DNA of 64,000 bases, from positions 56,041,743 to 56,105,742 of the forward strand of contig NC_044278.2 in the NCBI RefSeq assembly GCF_004027225.2. Direction: 5' to 3'. The number at the start of each line of letters is the position of its first letter. The stretch's first letter is position 1. Under the pieces are notes generated by a model, which did not search any database, was not told where the DNA came from, and was given only the letters and a program-made list of their open reading frames with translations. Made by a program: the position numbers and the translations under genes. Shown piece after piece: positions 10,881 to 26,168 of the stretch. Origin of the DNA: Strigops habroptila. Taxonomy: Eukaryota; Chordata; Aves; Psittaciformes; Psittacidae.

Positions 10881-13800
10881 ACAGGTCATCTCTTATTCTG
10901 TTCATTTACTGTATCTAGCACATTGTATCTGGAAGCCCAGATTTCATGCTCTCCTGTGATACGAGAAATATAAAGAAAAGCCCTTCAGCATTCTGCACTG
11001 TGTATGATGTGCTGCTTCACTAGCCCAATAAAAGGAAGAGACGCTGATCTCTGCATTCATCTGATCTAAACTGAAAAATCTGGACAGGTAATCCACAGAA
11101 GTCAAAAACAATTGTTTAGGTGAAAGAAGACCAAAGGATACATGAAAAGAACTAGCTTACATGGCTTTCTACAGCACTATGGAGTCAGTTCAGTGCCATA
11201 GGGCATAACTTCAGCTTTTATTGCCCTGCATAAAGAAACAGCGCCTTCAAGCATGTCTTTAAGGTTTTATGCAAACCTATCCATTCATCTGGTCTACAAT
11301 CCAGCTCTCCCACAAAATTTTTACAGTTACTAATTACTGTGAGATTTCTCTTCACCTTTAATTAACCTAGCTTTGGTTGCTCAGGCAGGGGCTGCATTCC
11401 CAGTGTAGCAAGCACTGCAAAAAGCACAGACATTTTCAACTCTGTGTTCACTAGCAGCAAAGACTAAGCCAATCAATACACAGCTGTTACAAACAAACAT
11501 AGGATTCAGTGATCTGCAAAGCAAGTGTCAGGACAGCTACCGTGAATTATAAATTAAACTGCAACTTTATAATCTTTGTAAGAGCATGATACAGAAAGAC
11601 CCTTCTAGTCACAAATCCAACAGAGACTATGAGAGCATTCAAGGGGCACAAATATCCCTTAGCCTGAAGACACATCTAGCAATCCCACAATAATGGCAAC
11701 ACTCTCTTTTCTTTATAGCACATCTTTTATTCCCTTCATCATGAAGCATTACCTTTATTACATCTAGGACAACAACCAATACTTTTTCCATTCATGACTT
11801 CTCTCAGACAGCAGTGACATCTCCCTACCTGAATCATTCAAAAAGATTGTACCACATCTTGCGTACCTGACATAAGAATAGCCTCAATGTTCCCACTAGT
11901 TTTTCCTTGCTGAACAAAAAGTCTGACAAAACCTTATGGCCACAGCCTATAGAGGGAATAATTGGCAGCACTAAATTGCTTGTTACAACACAAGCAATGC
12001 AAGACTGCAGGTACAAAGTGATTCTGTCATTTCCTTCCAACATCCACAGGCAAATCAACAAATCCTCTCAGCAGGGCTCTTGGAGTCTGTTAGCTTAACA
12101 GAATTATAGCATAATAGGGGTAGAAAGGAGCATGATGCCATACGCCTGATCCATTAAAAATTGGATTCTATCCACTGGCCTCCACAGTTGAATCACATGA
12201 GAAAAAATTAAATTCAACCAAGATTCAAAACTACCTGAAAAATCCAGAAAATATTTAATCTTTCTATATGAAGAGCAAAAGCGGGGATATTTATGAGCAA
12301 TCAGATCTCTCTTCCTGCTTTTAGCAGTGAACCTGTTTAGCAGGCTTAGCATGGCACGCAAAGAAGTGGGAACCTGACTGAATGGCATTATTTTTTTGAG
12401 AAGCAAGACAGTAATGGTCTCATCTCGGAATTTTTCCTACACAGAGGAGGAAATATACAATTGCTTACACATAACAGCTTGAAATGTAAGGACTAACACT
12501 AGCCATGGAAAAACTAACCATGACGAAAAAGCAAAAGAAAATTAAGAGGGAGGTGAGGAGGGGCAAAGTGAGGCAAGGCAAGAGAACCACAACCACAAAC
12601 CAAGGAGACAGCAACTTGCCACACAAGTGTCTTGTAGAGAAAACAAAATCCCCAAAACAACATCACCATACTTCAGGGGCTTTCTAAAAATATACACAAT
12701 TTTTGAGAGGAAAAAATGGGTTGAGGAAAATACAGACAAAGGCAAAAATAACATTAATCTGCTGAGAATCTGTTGAGAGAATAAGCAGAAAAGAAGCAGT
12801 GTGTCATACTGTATTTCAGGTCCTGCCTTTAAACTATGGATTGGATAGGTCTGTCAGTTTTGATTAACCAAAGGAAAACACAGAGCCAAACAATCCTATC
12901 TTTGATAGAAGAGTTTGTTACTTGTACTAAAGCTTTTTTTGATATGAGAGCAAGCATTATTGGCAAGTATTATAATCAATAATTCATTAATTAAAATAAA
13001 CTTCTGCAAGATGCCTACTATAAAAAACAGATTATATCTGTAGACTGACAGATTTTGACCATTCATGGGAATGAAATTAAAAATTACAGGCTGATTTCAT
13101 AATACACTAGTTTTAAATCAACAAATGAGCAGGGAGTTAATCTACTTGCCAAAAAGCTGTAAAGCCTTACTTGCAACAACTGCATTCTCCCAACACGATG
13201 TAAAATTTACCATATGTTATATGCCTTCAAGCAAATTACACTGAACCTCCACCTAAGCCTTCTTTATGCAAGGAGTGCTCCTTGCTTAACTGTATCAGAA
13301 TATTTAGGGGGAAAGAAATATTTCTGTTAACATTTCCTCCCCCCTCCCTCCCTCAGTAGCATTTCATAAATTATACAGAAATAGATTATGAAGTATTATT
13401 TGGAGAGCATCTGAGGGTCTCCCTTCAAAATACGAGCTGGGTCACTTCCTCATCCAGTATTCTGGCCATTGTGAATTACTCATACCATGCTTTTTTAATA
13501 AATAAAGGTTATGTTCCTTTGAGTATCTGCAACAATCACTTAAGGGAGTGACTGTTGACTTCCTTGAAGTCAAAGTATTCATGGAAATGACTGCAGACGA
13601 GGGGAAAAAAAAAACAAAACAAAACAAAAAGAAACCAACAAACCAGCCTAATTATCAACCACTAGTTACCCAGTTTCCATAGCATTCACTAATAAACTCC
13701 TGAGTTGAAGTCCTGCCTCTTTCCCAGTCAGAACAAAAAAACTGATCTGCATTCTCCTATATTCCAGTTGAACGGCTTCTAATTATTTCTTTGCTCACTG

Positions 13801-15339
13801 CATTTCTACTTCAAGAAATCCTCCTGACTCCTGAGTCGAAAATTGCTCTTTTACAGGTTATTAGAAACTCACACGTTTTAAATGAGAAATGCCAGTTTAC
13901 AGATCATTTAAAAAACAACAACAAAAGCAATCTGCCCATTCTCACCAACCAGCTCCCACCATCCAGCTGCCCTTCTGCTCAAGAGCAGGCTGCCACGCTT
14001 CTTGCAGGCTCATCTCCTGCTGATCACAGCAGTGTCTGGGTAAATTTCAGGCAACTGTTTTGTCCAGTTTATTTGTTTTAAATTAGTCCTGAAACATATG
14101 AAATATATAGAGAGAAATATAGGGAAAGTCTAGAATGTCATGAAGGTCCTTTCCATTTACTTAGTTTCAATATGTACCAAGAAGTATACGCCAATTGTGT
14201 TAAGACATACTCATCTTCCTAGATGTTTGCTCAGAAAAGAAGTTTCCAAAAAGCCTCATCATAATCTCTGCCTCTGAGACTAAGTCGAAGGTTCACAGAA
14301 CTTTTTGGCGCTCAAAACTTTACTTTGATTTTTTTCAGAGTATTTTCTATTAGATAATATGTAATGACATAGGATTTATGTTCAACACTCATCAGCTCAG
14401 TATCTATTGCACTGCTGCATATCAGGCCACAGAGTATAACATTAGGCTACTAAAGTAAGGAACATCCAACTAATAGCCATTTTGAGAAGTTTTCTGTAAA
14501 CATCTTGTTCCACATTCTAACAAATTTTCTGAGGCAGGTACAGGATCCAGTTCTACTGGAACAGCATTCTGCTGCTTCAACCTCAAGACCCTTCTGCTGC
14601 CTCCATACAAACACCTGCTGGTACTACAATAGCAGTAAAAAGAAATCACCTTTAACAAAAAAAAAAATCTCAGACCAGAGAAGCTTTGTGTATGCTAAAG
14701 GAGGAACTATTTTTCAGACACACAGTAGATTATCAAGAAATGCAGGACTGTATTATCATGCTTAAATACAAGTGAGAAAAAAAACAGTACCTTTGACTTT
14801 TCAACCCCAAAAAGTCGTCTAATATAACTTTTGAGAATACTCTCCTAGCTTTTTATATACAAAATAACCTATTACATGCCACCATAATTGTCATTTCCAT
14901 AGGCAAAAAGAGTTCAAAATATTAGCTCCATCACAGTGAGCTCTGTTTGGGTTAAAAGACCATCTTAGTTCCTATTGCTTGCCATCCCCTTCAAAGACCA
15001 GGAGAGTTTAATGTTACCTGAATGGTAAGGAATTTGGGGCTACACCTACACAGTTCTTTGAGATTAAGCATATCCAGGCCTAAGCCTCAATCATGTGGTT
15101 ATCTTGCCGGCTATACACTGGCCCTCCCTACACACTTCCTCCACCTTCAGAGTATCTCAGCTGGCTACTCAGGTCCAGCAAAATAGATGGATGCTAGTTC
15201 ATAGCTGATAGCTGTTCCCATAAGCAATATGAATGTAACAATCAAAATACTTACATCCAAACTTACATACAGCTATGAAAAGGAGCATGAGCATGCCCTT
15301 GAATTCCCCCTTTGATTTTAGAGGAGCATGAGGGCTCTA

Positions 15340-15600
15340 CGAATAGATTTTCCTACCCACTCTCCCTGGCATGCCCCTTTTCTTTTCACCCTGCTCTTTC
15401 TTTTTACCTCCAATCCCGATTTCTTCATACCCCAACTCCTCAGTCCACTCCTATTCATTACACGTTCGCCAGTCCTCAGTCTTCTATGCTCTTCCAGACA
15501 CCATGTCTCAGTCAGTTCTTCTCACATTTCTTTCAGGCACTCCACCCTCTCACAGCACCCCTACCCCTTTTCCACGACAATCAGGTAACTCCCTCCTCTA
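15340..15600 (+). repeat. Pyrimidine-rich region
   Basis: About 260 bp are strongly enriched in C and T on the plus strand, purine-poor, which leaves all three plus frames open at once. The overlapping open frames are therefore a composition effect. No tandem unit is evident. Confidence 0.6.
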
Positions 15601-18600
15601 TACTGTTGCAGTGCAGCGAGATCACTAGGAGTACAGAATACTGTTCTTTCACATCAGCTACAGTAGCTCAAATGTAAGCTTTCCAGGAAATCTGGCCCAC
15701 ACTCACACAGGAACATATGTAACACAGGTGGAATCAGAGATTTGAGCTGCTAAAATAATTTTTATCTGCAGAGCATGTGCGAACAGACTTGCAGACAGAT
15801 TTTCACAGTGACAACGGAAGGCATCTCTGATACAGAGGAACTGCACCATCCTCTCTATCCTGCCCAGAGCCTTAAAATTTAATTTCCTTTCTAACTAGCA
15901 TGAGGTAATAAAGTTTGGGGAGAGGAAGAGGGTCACTCACTTTTGAATGCGAAAAAAATGCTTCTTCCTAGTTTTGTATCAGAAACAGACAAACCACTAT
16001 CTGAACTGCTTTTGGCAAATAAAAGTTTTGTGATGGATATCTGCTGTTGAAAATTTTACCCAAATCTTTACAATAGTCAGCTGAAAACCAGTATTTACAA
16101 AGAAAAATACTACATAGATGTTCAATCAGATTATAACATCAACTGCAAGTACTTATACCCTTATTTCACAATTTTCATTGTAATTTTATAATCCAGGATA
16201 GTTCCACAGGAACAAATTATTAGGTAAAGCTAAAATTACATACAGTTTTCTATGTAAAACTGATCTGTCCTGCATTTCATCTTTGAAAACACTCAGCTAA
16301 CATAAATAGAGACTTAACACATGGAAGGGATATTCAGATTCTGAACAAAAATGGAAGCTGAGCCTTGTAAAGTTCAATTAAACACAAAAATAATGAAAGA
16401 GCACTTTCAAATCCAATTTCTGACTTTGCCTTCCATGTGATAGTATAAATCAGGTCACTTGTTTAGGAGCTGATAGATTTTTGGCATATCCCTCCTTTGT
16501 ATTTAAGGTTTTGACTTCTGGTTTGTTTGTTGTTTTATTCAAAGAGTTTTATAAAGGCCCTTGTAACTCTAGACCTACAGAGAGTTTAAAATCTGGGATA
16601 TGCTAACCTGTTATCACAGCCTATATGTAGGTACAAGCTAAGATAGATATTATTAGCAAAACAACAACAACAAAAAAAAAGCATTTCCAGGTGCATGAGA
16701 CCTAGGAAAAGTATGAAGATTTCTTCTGTGTGAGAAGTAAATTTATGTTTATATTTTTCCTACTAAATAAGCTTACCCTCTCAATCTGTTGATACAGGTC
16801 TACTTGTACAATGCCAGCAAATATAACTGCCAGCACAGGTACTGCTGTAACCAACAACTGTAGCCAGCTGATGATTCTCCAAGCACAGTGGCCTTTATGA
16901 GCAAAAGGCTTTTACTCCATTCTGTAGCTGATGGCTCTTCTGGTGAGGTATTTTGAAAGAAGTCACAATCCTAAACATTGCTATGTCAGCAAAAGTTTCA
17001 TGCATAAATCTGGGCTAAACGAAAGAACAAGCATAAATTGACCATCCAATGCATCAGTGACATTGTTCCCATTACCTAGAACATTCACACAATACCAGTT
17101 TAGCCAGACTTCTTAAAAATCCAAAAGAAACTCCTAAATAATTCTTTTAACCTGCCTCTTTGCAGTTGGCTAATCTAGCTGTGCCACAATCTGTCAAATG
17201 CTTTGTGTGCTAGTCCAGTTAGGCAGCTCCCAAAGCATAGGTCCAATATTACCTTTTTAAGGCATTCTCCTAGGATTCCTGCATTTCTGTTCATTTTCCT
17301 TTCTTTATACCATTCCTGCAGTACCATCCAGATGGCAAAGAAATGCTCAGACATATTTACATAAATACAGTTTCAGACACCAGAGAGTGAGAGAACACAC
17401 TGCAAGGAAAACAATGAAGATAAACTTAGCAGCTTTCAGGTGAGCGCAATCAGACAATCTTGCAGTCTTTTTTTCTTCTTTTTTTGTTTTAATACACTCT
17501 AGAAAAGAACAATATGTAAGATTACAGTATGCAAAAATACCTCCTAATAACTAATCTTTGAATCTGAAAACAATAAAAAGTAGTTAGGAAAAAAGAAATA
17601 TGAAAGCAGAAGCCTATGTACTAGCACATTTCCATTTATGTTGATGCAGTCAGCCATTTATTTCAGGTGAGAACCTGGGCCCCCTGTGGAATTCAGACCA
17701 CAACATTAGGCACCAGGCAGATCTTTCACTGCTATACACATCATCGTTTTATTCAGCCACATATGGCACAGAAGAAATTTCCCAACTTACTGGTGTTTCA
17801 CTTTGCACTCCACAATAGTGCAAATTGTAAGAAAAGACAGAAGGCAGTGAGGGTCCAACATGTTCGACTACCAAAATGAACTTTGGGTTACTTGGAATCT
17901 TATCATTAGCCTCTTGGCGTGGCTCAGATTTATGCCTGGCATAGTTCCATTCACTTCCTGAGAGATTAATTTAGCTCTTTCATTGTTTATGCTATTTCAC
18001 ACATTGTACAAAGGTATCAGCGTAAGTCAGGAACACAAAGCCATTGACTGCATCTACCTAGATCCCTATGTATGCCCTAATTGAATCACAAACAAAAATG
18101 ATTGCATGAACTGATTTTATCCAAAATTGTCAGTCTGATTTCAAACCAGCATCAAGAGGAGAGGCAAGCCTACACTATTCTGACCAAACAATATAGCTTG
18201 ATAGCTCATCTCAGTGTCTAATGAAGTAACGTTTGCATAATGCATGAAGTACAATTTAGGAAAATTGAAACTGCTTTGCCTTAAAGATGGCCAGATGTTT
18301 AGTGAGCATGTGATCAAGTGACAATTTCACCCAGAGAAACGAAGACCAAGACTGAGGCAGATAAGTGATACAGGAGGAAATTTTTCATTTCCATTTGCAG
18401 TGGGCAAACAGCTTGGCAATCTCAATTCTTCAATTACTAAAAGCGGTAAAATCAAGTAACTGACATTATTAGACAAAAAGATGTTTTATTACAGTATAAT
18501 AATCTCTACAAATTGAAAGAATAAGGTCACACCTTTTACAGTTCACAACTTTGCCTTGTAATTCAACCTTAATTTACAGGCCTTCTAGGTAACAAAAAAG

Positions 18601-21600
18601 AACCCATACTTTGCACGCTGCAGTAAATATACCTCAGGGAAATATTCACTTGAACAGCCATTTGAAAGCACAGAGCTATCAGAGTCTGATATATTGAGTG
18701 TGTGCAAGCAGATGGCAGTTACTTCTTTGTCTCAGTTCGCCGACACGCTTTACCAAATATGAACTATCAGCCAAAGCTCAGTATCCCTTGAGTCCACTAG
18801 CTACTGTTACCAAGAATGCTTTTGAGACAGAAGGTCTGAAAACAGAGGTAATTTATTCTTATTGAGTAAACAACATAGGTGGAAAAAAAGAAAATAAATA
18901 ATCACCAAATCTTGGGCACACATGCCCTTTTTTTGATCCAAAAGAGACATTGCGAACTTCAAGCCTGTTGAGATGAATATATCCTGGGTGAAAATAAGTT
19001 ACACTAACCAACAGACAATAACGATAAAGGTTAGTATGTACAATTGAATCAGGAGAAGGTGCAACAGACAGGAAAGGTCACAAGCACTTGCCACTTACAG
19101 AGGTTACCAGGAACACAAGTTGTACAGAGACATACACCAATGCCATTATTGAGCTTGCGCTTTTTTTACATTCAACACAATTATGAAATTTTTTTTCCAG
19201 GCTTCTTCTTCTGAAGGTGTTAATAATCTTTCTTGAGGATCAGGTCCAGAAGGTCTGAAACAGCATGGCTGCCCTATGAAATGTTCTCAAAACAGTAGCC
19301 AACCATTTCTGTCTTTCCGCCTCTGTTACAGTTCACTGTGATGCATCATATTTATTCTGTTTCTCCCATACAGTCTTCACAGGAACTTTTGGCTCCAGAG
19401 AAGAATATTAATACAGAAGCAGACTACATGACAGTGTATCATCACTGCGCCTATGTCAAACGTGATAAAGTGTCTGCATGATGAAGGATTTCTTCATTTT
19501 TCCAAATATACCCTCTTTGTAATAGCTGGCCTAATTTGCTTCCTTCAAACAGCTTTTTTAAAATCACAAATCACAACAGGTACAATAACCCTTTTATTAC
19601 AACATTTTTTATTTTTTTTTTTTAAGACCAGAATTCCTACAGAAGAATACTTACAGAAAGTGCCAAGAATTATACAGTTTTCTTCCAAATTTCTAATCCC
19701 ACCTAAATCAAGTGTTCACTACTACGCCAGGAAAAAATCAAAGGAGCTCAGACTGATATAAGTATTTAACAACCATTGACATTTATGTTAAGTTAGGCAC
19801 TGTAAGAAAGAACTCGACACTTTTGTACCTTTGTGAACATGGTCCTAAATTTGCCAAGTCATACGTATGAGAATTACGACATGTTACTATAGCTAGGTAT
19901 TTAATGCCTCCCATGACTAAGGTCCTTAAGCACTTTTGAAAATTCTGTTACCCTTGCAAAATAAGACAAAGCAAGTTAGAGAAAGCAAGAAGCAGCTATC
20001 CCTGCTCCTATGCCTCCCAAGGAATGTGGTTTCCTAGATAAGCTCCGAGAAACACAGCCTTTCAGAAAGGGAGGCAGCAGTTTGTTTAGTTTAGGATTCT
20101 CACAACAGCCCTAGACCCCTGAACAGTTTCCTTATCTTTACCATTGAAAATTAAACAAACACTTAGTAAAATCAGTATATTAACATTAAAATGTTTGTTG
20201 CTATTTTTAACACAGCGACTCTATTTCACTGTAATGCCTAAGATGTTTAACTAAAACACATCCAGAACTATGGTCAAAAGTGTCTGCTTCTTTGTAGCAT
20301 GCAAAAAGCTAACAGTAGTTACAAAACTCTCTTCCTGTCACCAACTTGCTTCAGCATTCAAGGGCTGCAAATGTCATTTGTGGAAGTAGGAAAAAAGACA
20401 CGAGTTTCTGGAAGAAATAGCAGGTTTAAGGCTAGAAAACAGCTTTGTCCAACACTCTATGTAGCAGATCTACCTGTCTAACAAAAAGGTGACGCACAAG
20501 AAGACAGAGGTGGAGAGAGCTCTGAGGATATGTTTTCTCTACGAAAACATATAAAGAACCTAGAATATAACTATTTTTGACCACATAAAAGTCCCTTTTC
20601 TAGGTCAAGAAAGTAATAAATGAAGACTACAGTGATTTAAAAGGAGAAAGGTGCGTTATGTTAACAAAAGTATGGAGGTGTTGGGATACAGATACATCCC
20701 TCCAGTCTGTAGACATTTTTAATTGCAGAAACCAAGCATTTGTTTTATTCTTCAGTTCAGTGTAGTTAGTCAGCAGAAATACCTTGTCTGTACCAGAAAA
20801 AGCATGTCTGAGAGTACTTAACAGTCAAGGGACACCATGTTCACTAAAAAAGCTTGAAGGAAAATGAAATGCAATTCTCTAAACCTTATTTTTCAGCAAT
20901 GGGACAATAAAGCAAATTATGTCCAATTAGGTGACAAGCTCTCATGTGGAAAAAAAAATGAAGGTACATGGGTGGTTCTGGGTTTTATTCATTGTAAAAA
21001 TGGTGTAAAAAATGAAGGGCATTGTTCTGATACATAAATGACACTGATGAATGGTATTCATTCTTTACCAACCAAAAAACCTTACAGAAACACAAAGACT
21101 CTTCTGTGACCCAATCAGGGATTCTATAGGGTCATACTGTATTCAGATGTTCCTTCCAAACTACAAGCACATTTATAATGCCATTGGAGTCACATCTACA
21201 GATGCTGTGATAGCTGGGTCTGCATTCTCAAAACTTTGTAACATTAAAATTTACAACAAATTGTTCTTTATTTACAGAACTAGTCAGCAACATCCATTTG
21301 CTTCTTGGGTAAATCCATCACTGAAAGAACTGAGGAAGACCAAACTCCCAAAACCATGGTTTAAATTATGTCAATATCACACAAGAATCCAATAAACAGA
21401 TCAACATGAAGTCAATTACTCTTTCATGAAGCAATCATGAAAAGCTCAAGCTCTAAAACAAAGTTGATAAATGCTTGACCACTCAAATACTAAGCTGATT
21501 CAGGCAAAGAGACCTTCAATTTTCCCTAAGGTAATTCAATACCCTTTACAGAAATTTAGCCATAGCTTTTCTAAATCAGCTTTCCCAAGTGTTGGCAATA

Positions 21601-21691
21601 AAGAAAGTGAAGCTGTGACAGACAGACAGACAAGGAAGGCAACTGTTACTTTCTAAGGGAACTGTAAGAATGCATACGCTTATTCTAAAGC

Positions 21692-21711
21692 CTTGGGCCT
21701 GCAGGCCCAAG
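21692..21711. repeat. Perfect 20-bp GC-rich palindrome
   Basis: The sequence cttgggcctgcaggcccaag is its own reverse complement, centred on a PstI-like ctgcag. The flanking bases do not extend it. It lies in otherwise AT-rich intron sequence. Confidence 0.95.
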
Positions 21712-24700
21712 AAACAGATTACTGAAGTGGGAAAAATCCAGCAGGAGAACTGACATCAGACTGGAAATAGTTTCTTTCCCTACTTTATACAAAGGCCAAT
21801 TCATTCATTTGAAGTTGAGGTACCTGTTAAGTACTATAGCACTGTTCAGCTGTGGAAAAAAATATTCAGTCCAGTTCTTCAGATCTTTTTTCAATGCCTT
21901 TTACTGGGCACATATTTCATTCTCCAATATTACTGAAAGTAAATTGCTCATTTGTTATACAGCTTCTAAGACAACACTAAGGCTAAGTCATCCATACTTG
22001 ACAATCTGCTTAAACTCTGATAGACAGACCAGCAGACAGAAGATCAGTCTATTACCAAAGACTTTTGATAGTAACTATCACTCCTCCAAGAAGCAAACTG
22101 CATTTCCTGCCAATGTTGTAAATTATAGCAATAAGTATTTTACTGCTCTATATCACAGTACACAAGCTCCATTATAAAAAAAAAACCAAAAAACCTAACA
22201 ATATGCTAGTCCATCCCATTGCACCTCAAACAAGGGCAGCCTAAGGCCTTTATCCAAGCATCCATCAGCTAGGTCCTATTTTAGTTACACAAAGTGGGGC
22301 TCCAGAGGAGACCTAAAGTAGAAGCTGCCAAGGTGATACATGAAAAAATCAATCCATGCTCATTTTTTTCCCTCCAGCTTCCTCCTTTCCACTGTGTTTC
22401 ACTTTTGAGATTACATTAGCCTCCCACAAGCTCAATGGTGCACCAGACGTCATAAATAGACTCAAATTCCAGTTTATTACTACTACCTCCCAGAATCATT
22501 TTCATAGCAAGGCATTGACTGCCAGACCTTGAAGCAACAAGAACGAGTCTGTATGTGAGGAGATTTTGATGTATCAGCAAAAATACATGCAACTTAAAAG
22601 TTTCCTAAAATTCAAAACTTTATTATAATGAGTGATCAAACTTAATGACAGTGTATGATTAGTACCTTAGTCCTTGTAAATGAACAGACGCGCTCAAACT
22701 AAAATTTAAAACAGAACTTGTGTGTTCTTTTAGGTCACAAAGCAAAAAAGCAGCTTGTAAAATTTGCAAGGAGAAATACAAATACCTCAAGGCATTCCAT
22801 TATTTTAGAGATTATTAGAACTCACCAACTAGAAAACACAGCCCTCAAAAATAACAGAAACCACCTCCCTAAACAATTCCTTTATAAATAGGTCAGGTGA
22901 GTCAGTGAGATAGAGTTAGAAAAAAAACCCAACACTTCAAGATAACAATGCACAAGAGGATGTCAGGCTTGTGTTCAAATAGTATCTTACTTTGATAAGA
23001 AACCTGTAAAGCATATTTGGGGCTACACAGTGGGGTGAAAAACAGATTAAATCAGGATTTAAATTATCTTTCATATTGTGGAAAGATTCACCAGGTTATG
23101 TTTCTGTAATTGGAGATGATTTAATAATAGTTTTAGCTATCAAGTAAATAGAGAGATGAAAAATATGCAAGAAATTCAGACTTAGTTATGAGCTCTGAGT
23201 AATATTTTAAACAATTCTCCACATCAAAACTATTCTTTTAAATACCTATCATGTCTAGTGGAGAAGCAAAATGAGCATATGGGGACTTTGAAGTTCAAAT
23301 AAGTCTATCAATACATTAGAGGGCAAAAAACGAGTAAAGATTGCTTTTATTCTACAACATTTAACTGAACAAAAGGGAAATACAGCATCCATAAAGATAT
23401 ATAACATAGCCTAGAAAGTGAACACAAAAAAATGAAGTGATGAAACACACAAAAGAAACTCTAGGAATTACCTTTTCAGATTACCTGAGAATAAAGAGAT
23501 GAGCAGAGATACAAAGAGATATATCCAGCAGATAACCAATTAACAGTTTTAAGAAAAGGTAAGTGCACTTTATAGGCCTGTTTCTCACACTGTCTCTTCA
23601 ACATACTTGATGCACAGCTGGGTTAAAATTAGAGACCAGTTGCTAAAATTACAGAGGCATCAAATTCTTCCTTCACCAGCAATTTGAGCTGCAGCCTCAG
23701 ATCCCTGGAACTACTCACCTAAGACTATATGTGTATACACAGACTTTGATGTTATTGAGATTTAATAGTCTATGTAATCTCAGCATGTTTATGTTTCTGT
23801 TTCACAAAACTACTTCTAGGGGACTTTTTTCCCCCATCAGTCACATCCGATTCTCACTTTGCATATTGACATGGTCTCTTCTCCTTTTTCTGTTCTTTTA
23901 TACACAAGTCGCTGCAGTTTAGCTGTAGAAAACCTGTCTACAATAAGCCACACTGAGATCCAAATTTTATAAAGTAACTTACAGACCTTTGAAGTTATTG
24001 ACAAGAACTGGGTTGTTACAAAAAACTGGAGCATGGATTTTAATGCAAAAGCACATGCTTCCTGGACACCATTTTGAATGGGAAGTGTTTAAAAAAAAAA
24101 ATAAAAAGACACTAAGATATGAAAAGTGAGTGAACTGGAATTCATACACCTGTTTTACAATATAAAGTATGGGGAAAAAATAAAAACAAAATTGCAGATG
24201 AATTTTAAAATTTTAAAAACTCACTTAGAAGATCCCTAACATCAGTGGAAGCATGTTCATTATGATTACAGGTATAACAAATCTTTTAACATAAAGATAA
24301 AGCCTTGTGGTGAATATTGCAACCTACAAGGCAGGTTCTCTAATGACATTCTAACACGAAATGGCAAGTTGAGGATTTCTGTAACATACTTTATGAAGAG
24401 ATGAAAACCAAGACAAGGGGATAAAATATGCATACCGGAAGACTTAACTGGGCTCAGAACATCCATGTGGCATTTACTTTTAAATCAACTAGTTTATGGG
24501 TCTTTTTTAGATAAGTCCCAGCTCACATTCAATTATGATTTTGATAAAGGCCAGGTATCAAGATATTCATTCAATAGATGGCTTTTATTTGTTAAACAAG
24601 CCACTCTAAAATTTCTGAACATGCATTCAAACATCTCAGAGTTTTAAATTTAAAAATGCTCTTGCCTAGTATCAATCATTTCTGTCATTTCATAACATCA

Positions 24701-26109
24701 TGCCATAGCTCAAAATGCTGAAATTACTTTCTCCTTCAAAGCCACTGCCATTTGAAACTACCTCCCAGTATCACTCAGTTCATTATTCAGCCTTTTACTT
24801 TTTTATTCTTACATGATTCCTGTTTCTTGCTACTTAACACTAACTTTTTTTAGACCATGCCCCCCCAAAAATCTCCCATGTCAGAGACAAAGAGTCACCA
24901 CTGTCTATCCAGAAAACAAGTATCTATTGTCATCATAAAGCTGTTATAAAGATGAACCTGTGACAGCAGAGCATCTACAGTACCTTCACACAATCAGTCC
25001 TGTTTTTTTCTGGAAATCTTGAGGTTCTAAATAGATATTTTTGAAAGCAACTAGGAAACGAATCACTGATAAGGTCTTTAGGGGAAGTGGCATAAATCCT
25101 TTGCAAACAGTCTGGAATGCAGGGTCAACTGTATATTCCTGTGGATTATGCCATCTTTGTCACAGAGAACATTGCCTTTGCTTTGACTGCAAGGTTTTTT
25201 GAAGGGATCCCTAACATTTTTCCCCTTGTGGCACTTCCAGTCTCAGTCTAAGAGGATTTCTTTTCCCTCAGGATCACAAGTATTCACATACAATTCAGCT
25301 GAGGTTATCTTTGCTGTAGATAGGTGCCTGGTAGCACCTGTCTTTTCCCTGGCTGTTAAAGAAACAGTGAGATATTAATATTCATGCTTAAGTCTAATTA
25401 AAATTACAACAAAGTTATTGACATCTGAAAAGCTTTGCTCTACAGAATTGGCTTTAGCATTCAACTGAACACCCATTGAATAGGTAACATAAAGAAAATT
25501 ATTTTACTTCCTAGGTTTCACCTACAGGATGAAAAGCACTGATGAAAACTGATAAGAAAATATACCTGCAGATTTTGATCTCTAGAAAAGCTCCACATGA
25601 TTTTCCCTCAGAAGTACTGCAGATTTAGAAAAAAATGATAGAGCTAAGGGCTAAGTTTGGAAGTACACAGCAGGGAAGTCCTCTTTCTACATGTTGATGA
25701 TCTCACTCTTGAAATAGAAAAGATGGAAATCAATGTAATCATCTTTCTTTTTGCTCAATCAACTTGCCAAGTTGCCTTGACAGAATAGCTCACCTTTTAA
25801 TAATAATTTAGCAGAGAAAAGCTAAAAGTTCCTGTCCTGCTGAGAAATATAGCATATATAGCTTCTCACAAGAATACTCTTTTTTTTCTCCCAGAATACT
25901 ATTCTAAATTCTGTACACAATTTTCACACACATTCCCTTCCCTTCAGCAGTTCAGTTATATGACAGGAATCAGGCTGAAGATGGTCCCTTCCCTCCTCTT
26001 CCTCTGCCACAGATAATTTCCAGCTAATTCTTGTGTACCCATGCTCCAGCAGTTCACAGGGTACATGAAAAACTGCTTACTTAAAAATTTATTTTTAATA
26101 TTATTTTTA

Positions 26110-26168
26110 ATTCCAAAAAGTGTTGTTTGTTTGTTGGTTTTTTGTTGTTTGTTTGTTTGGGGTTTTTT
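26110..26168 (+). repeat. T/G-rich low-complexity tract
   Basis: This stretch is made of irregular GTTT and TTTG units (gttgtttgtttgttggtttt, then ttgttgtttgtttgtttgg, then T7) in GABRG3 intron 3. It resembles the tract at 43.75-43.82 kb in composition. Simple sequence only. Confidence 0.8.

Noticed and set aside
15312..15677. Three overlapping plus-strand open frames of 85-121 codons
   Set aside because: All three frames are open because the region is pyrimidine-rich and so lacks TAA, TAG and TGA. The translations are low-complexity Ser/Pro/Phe/Leu.
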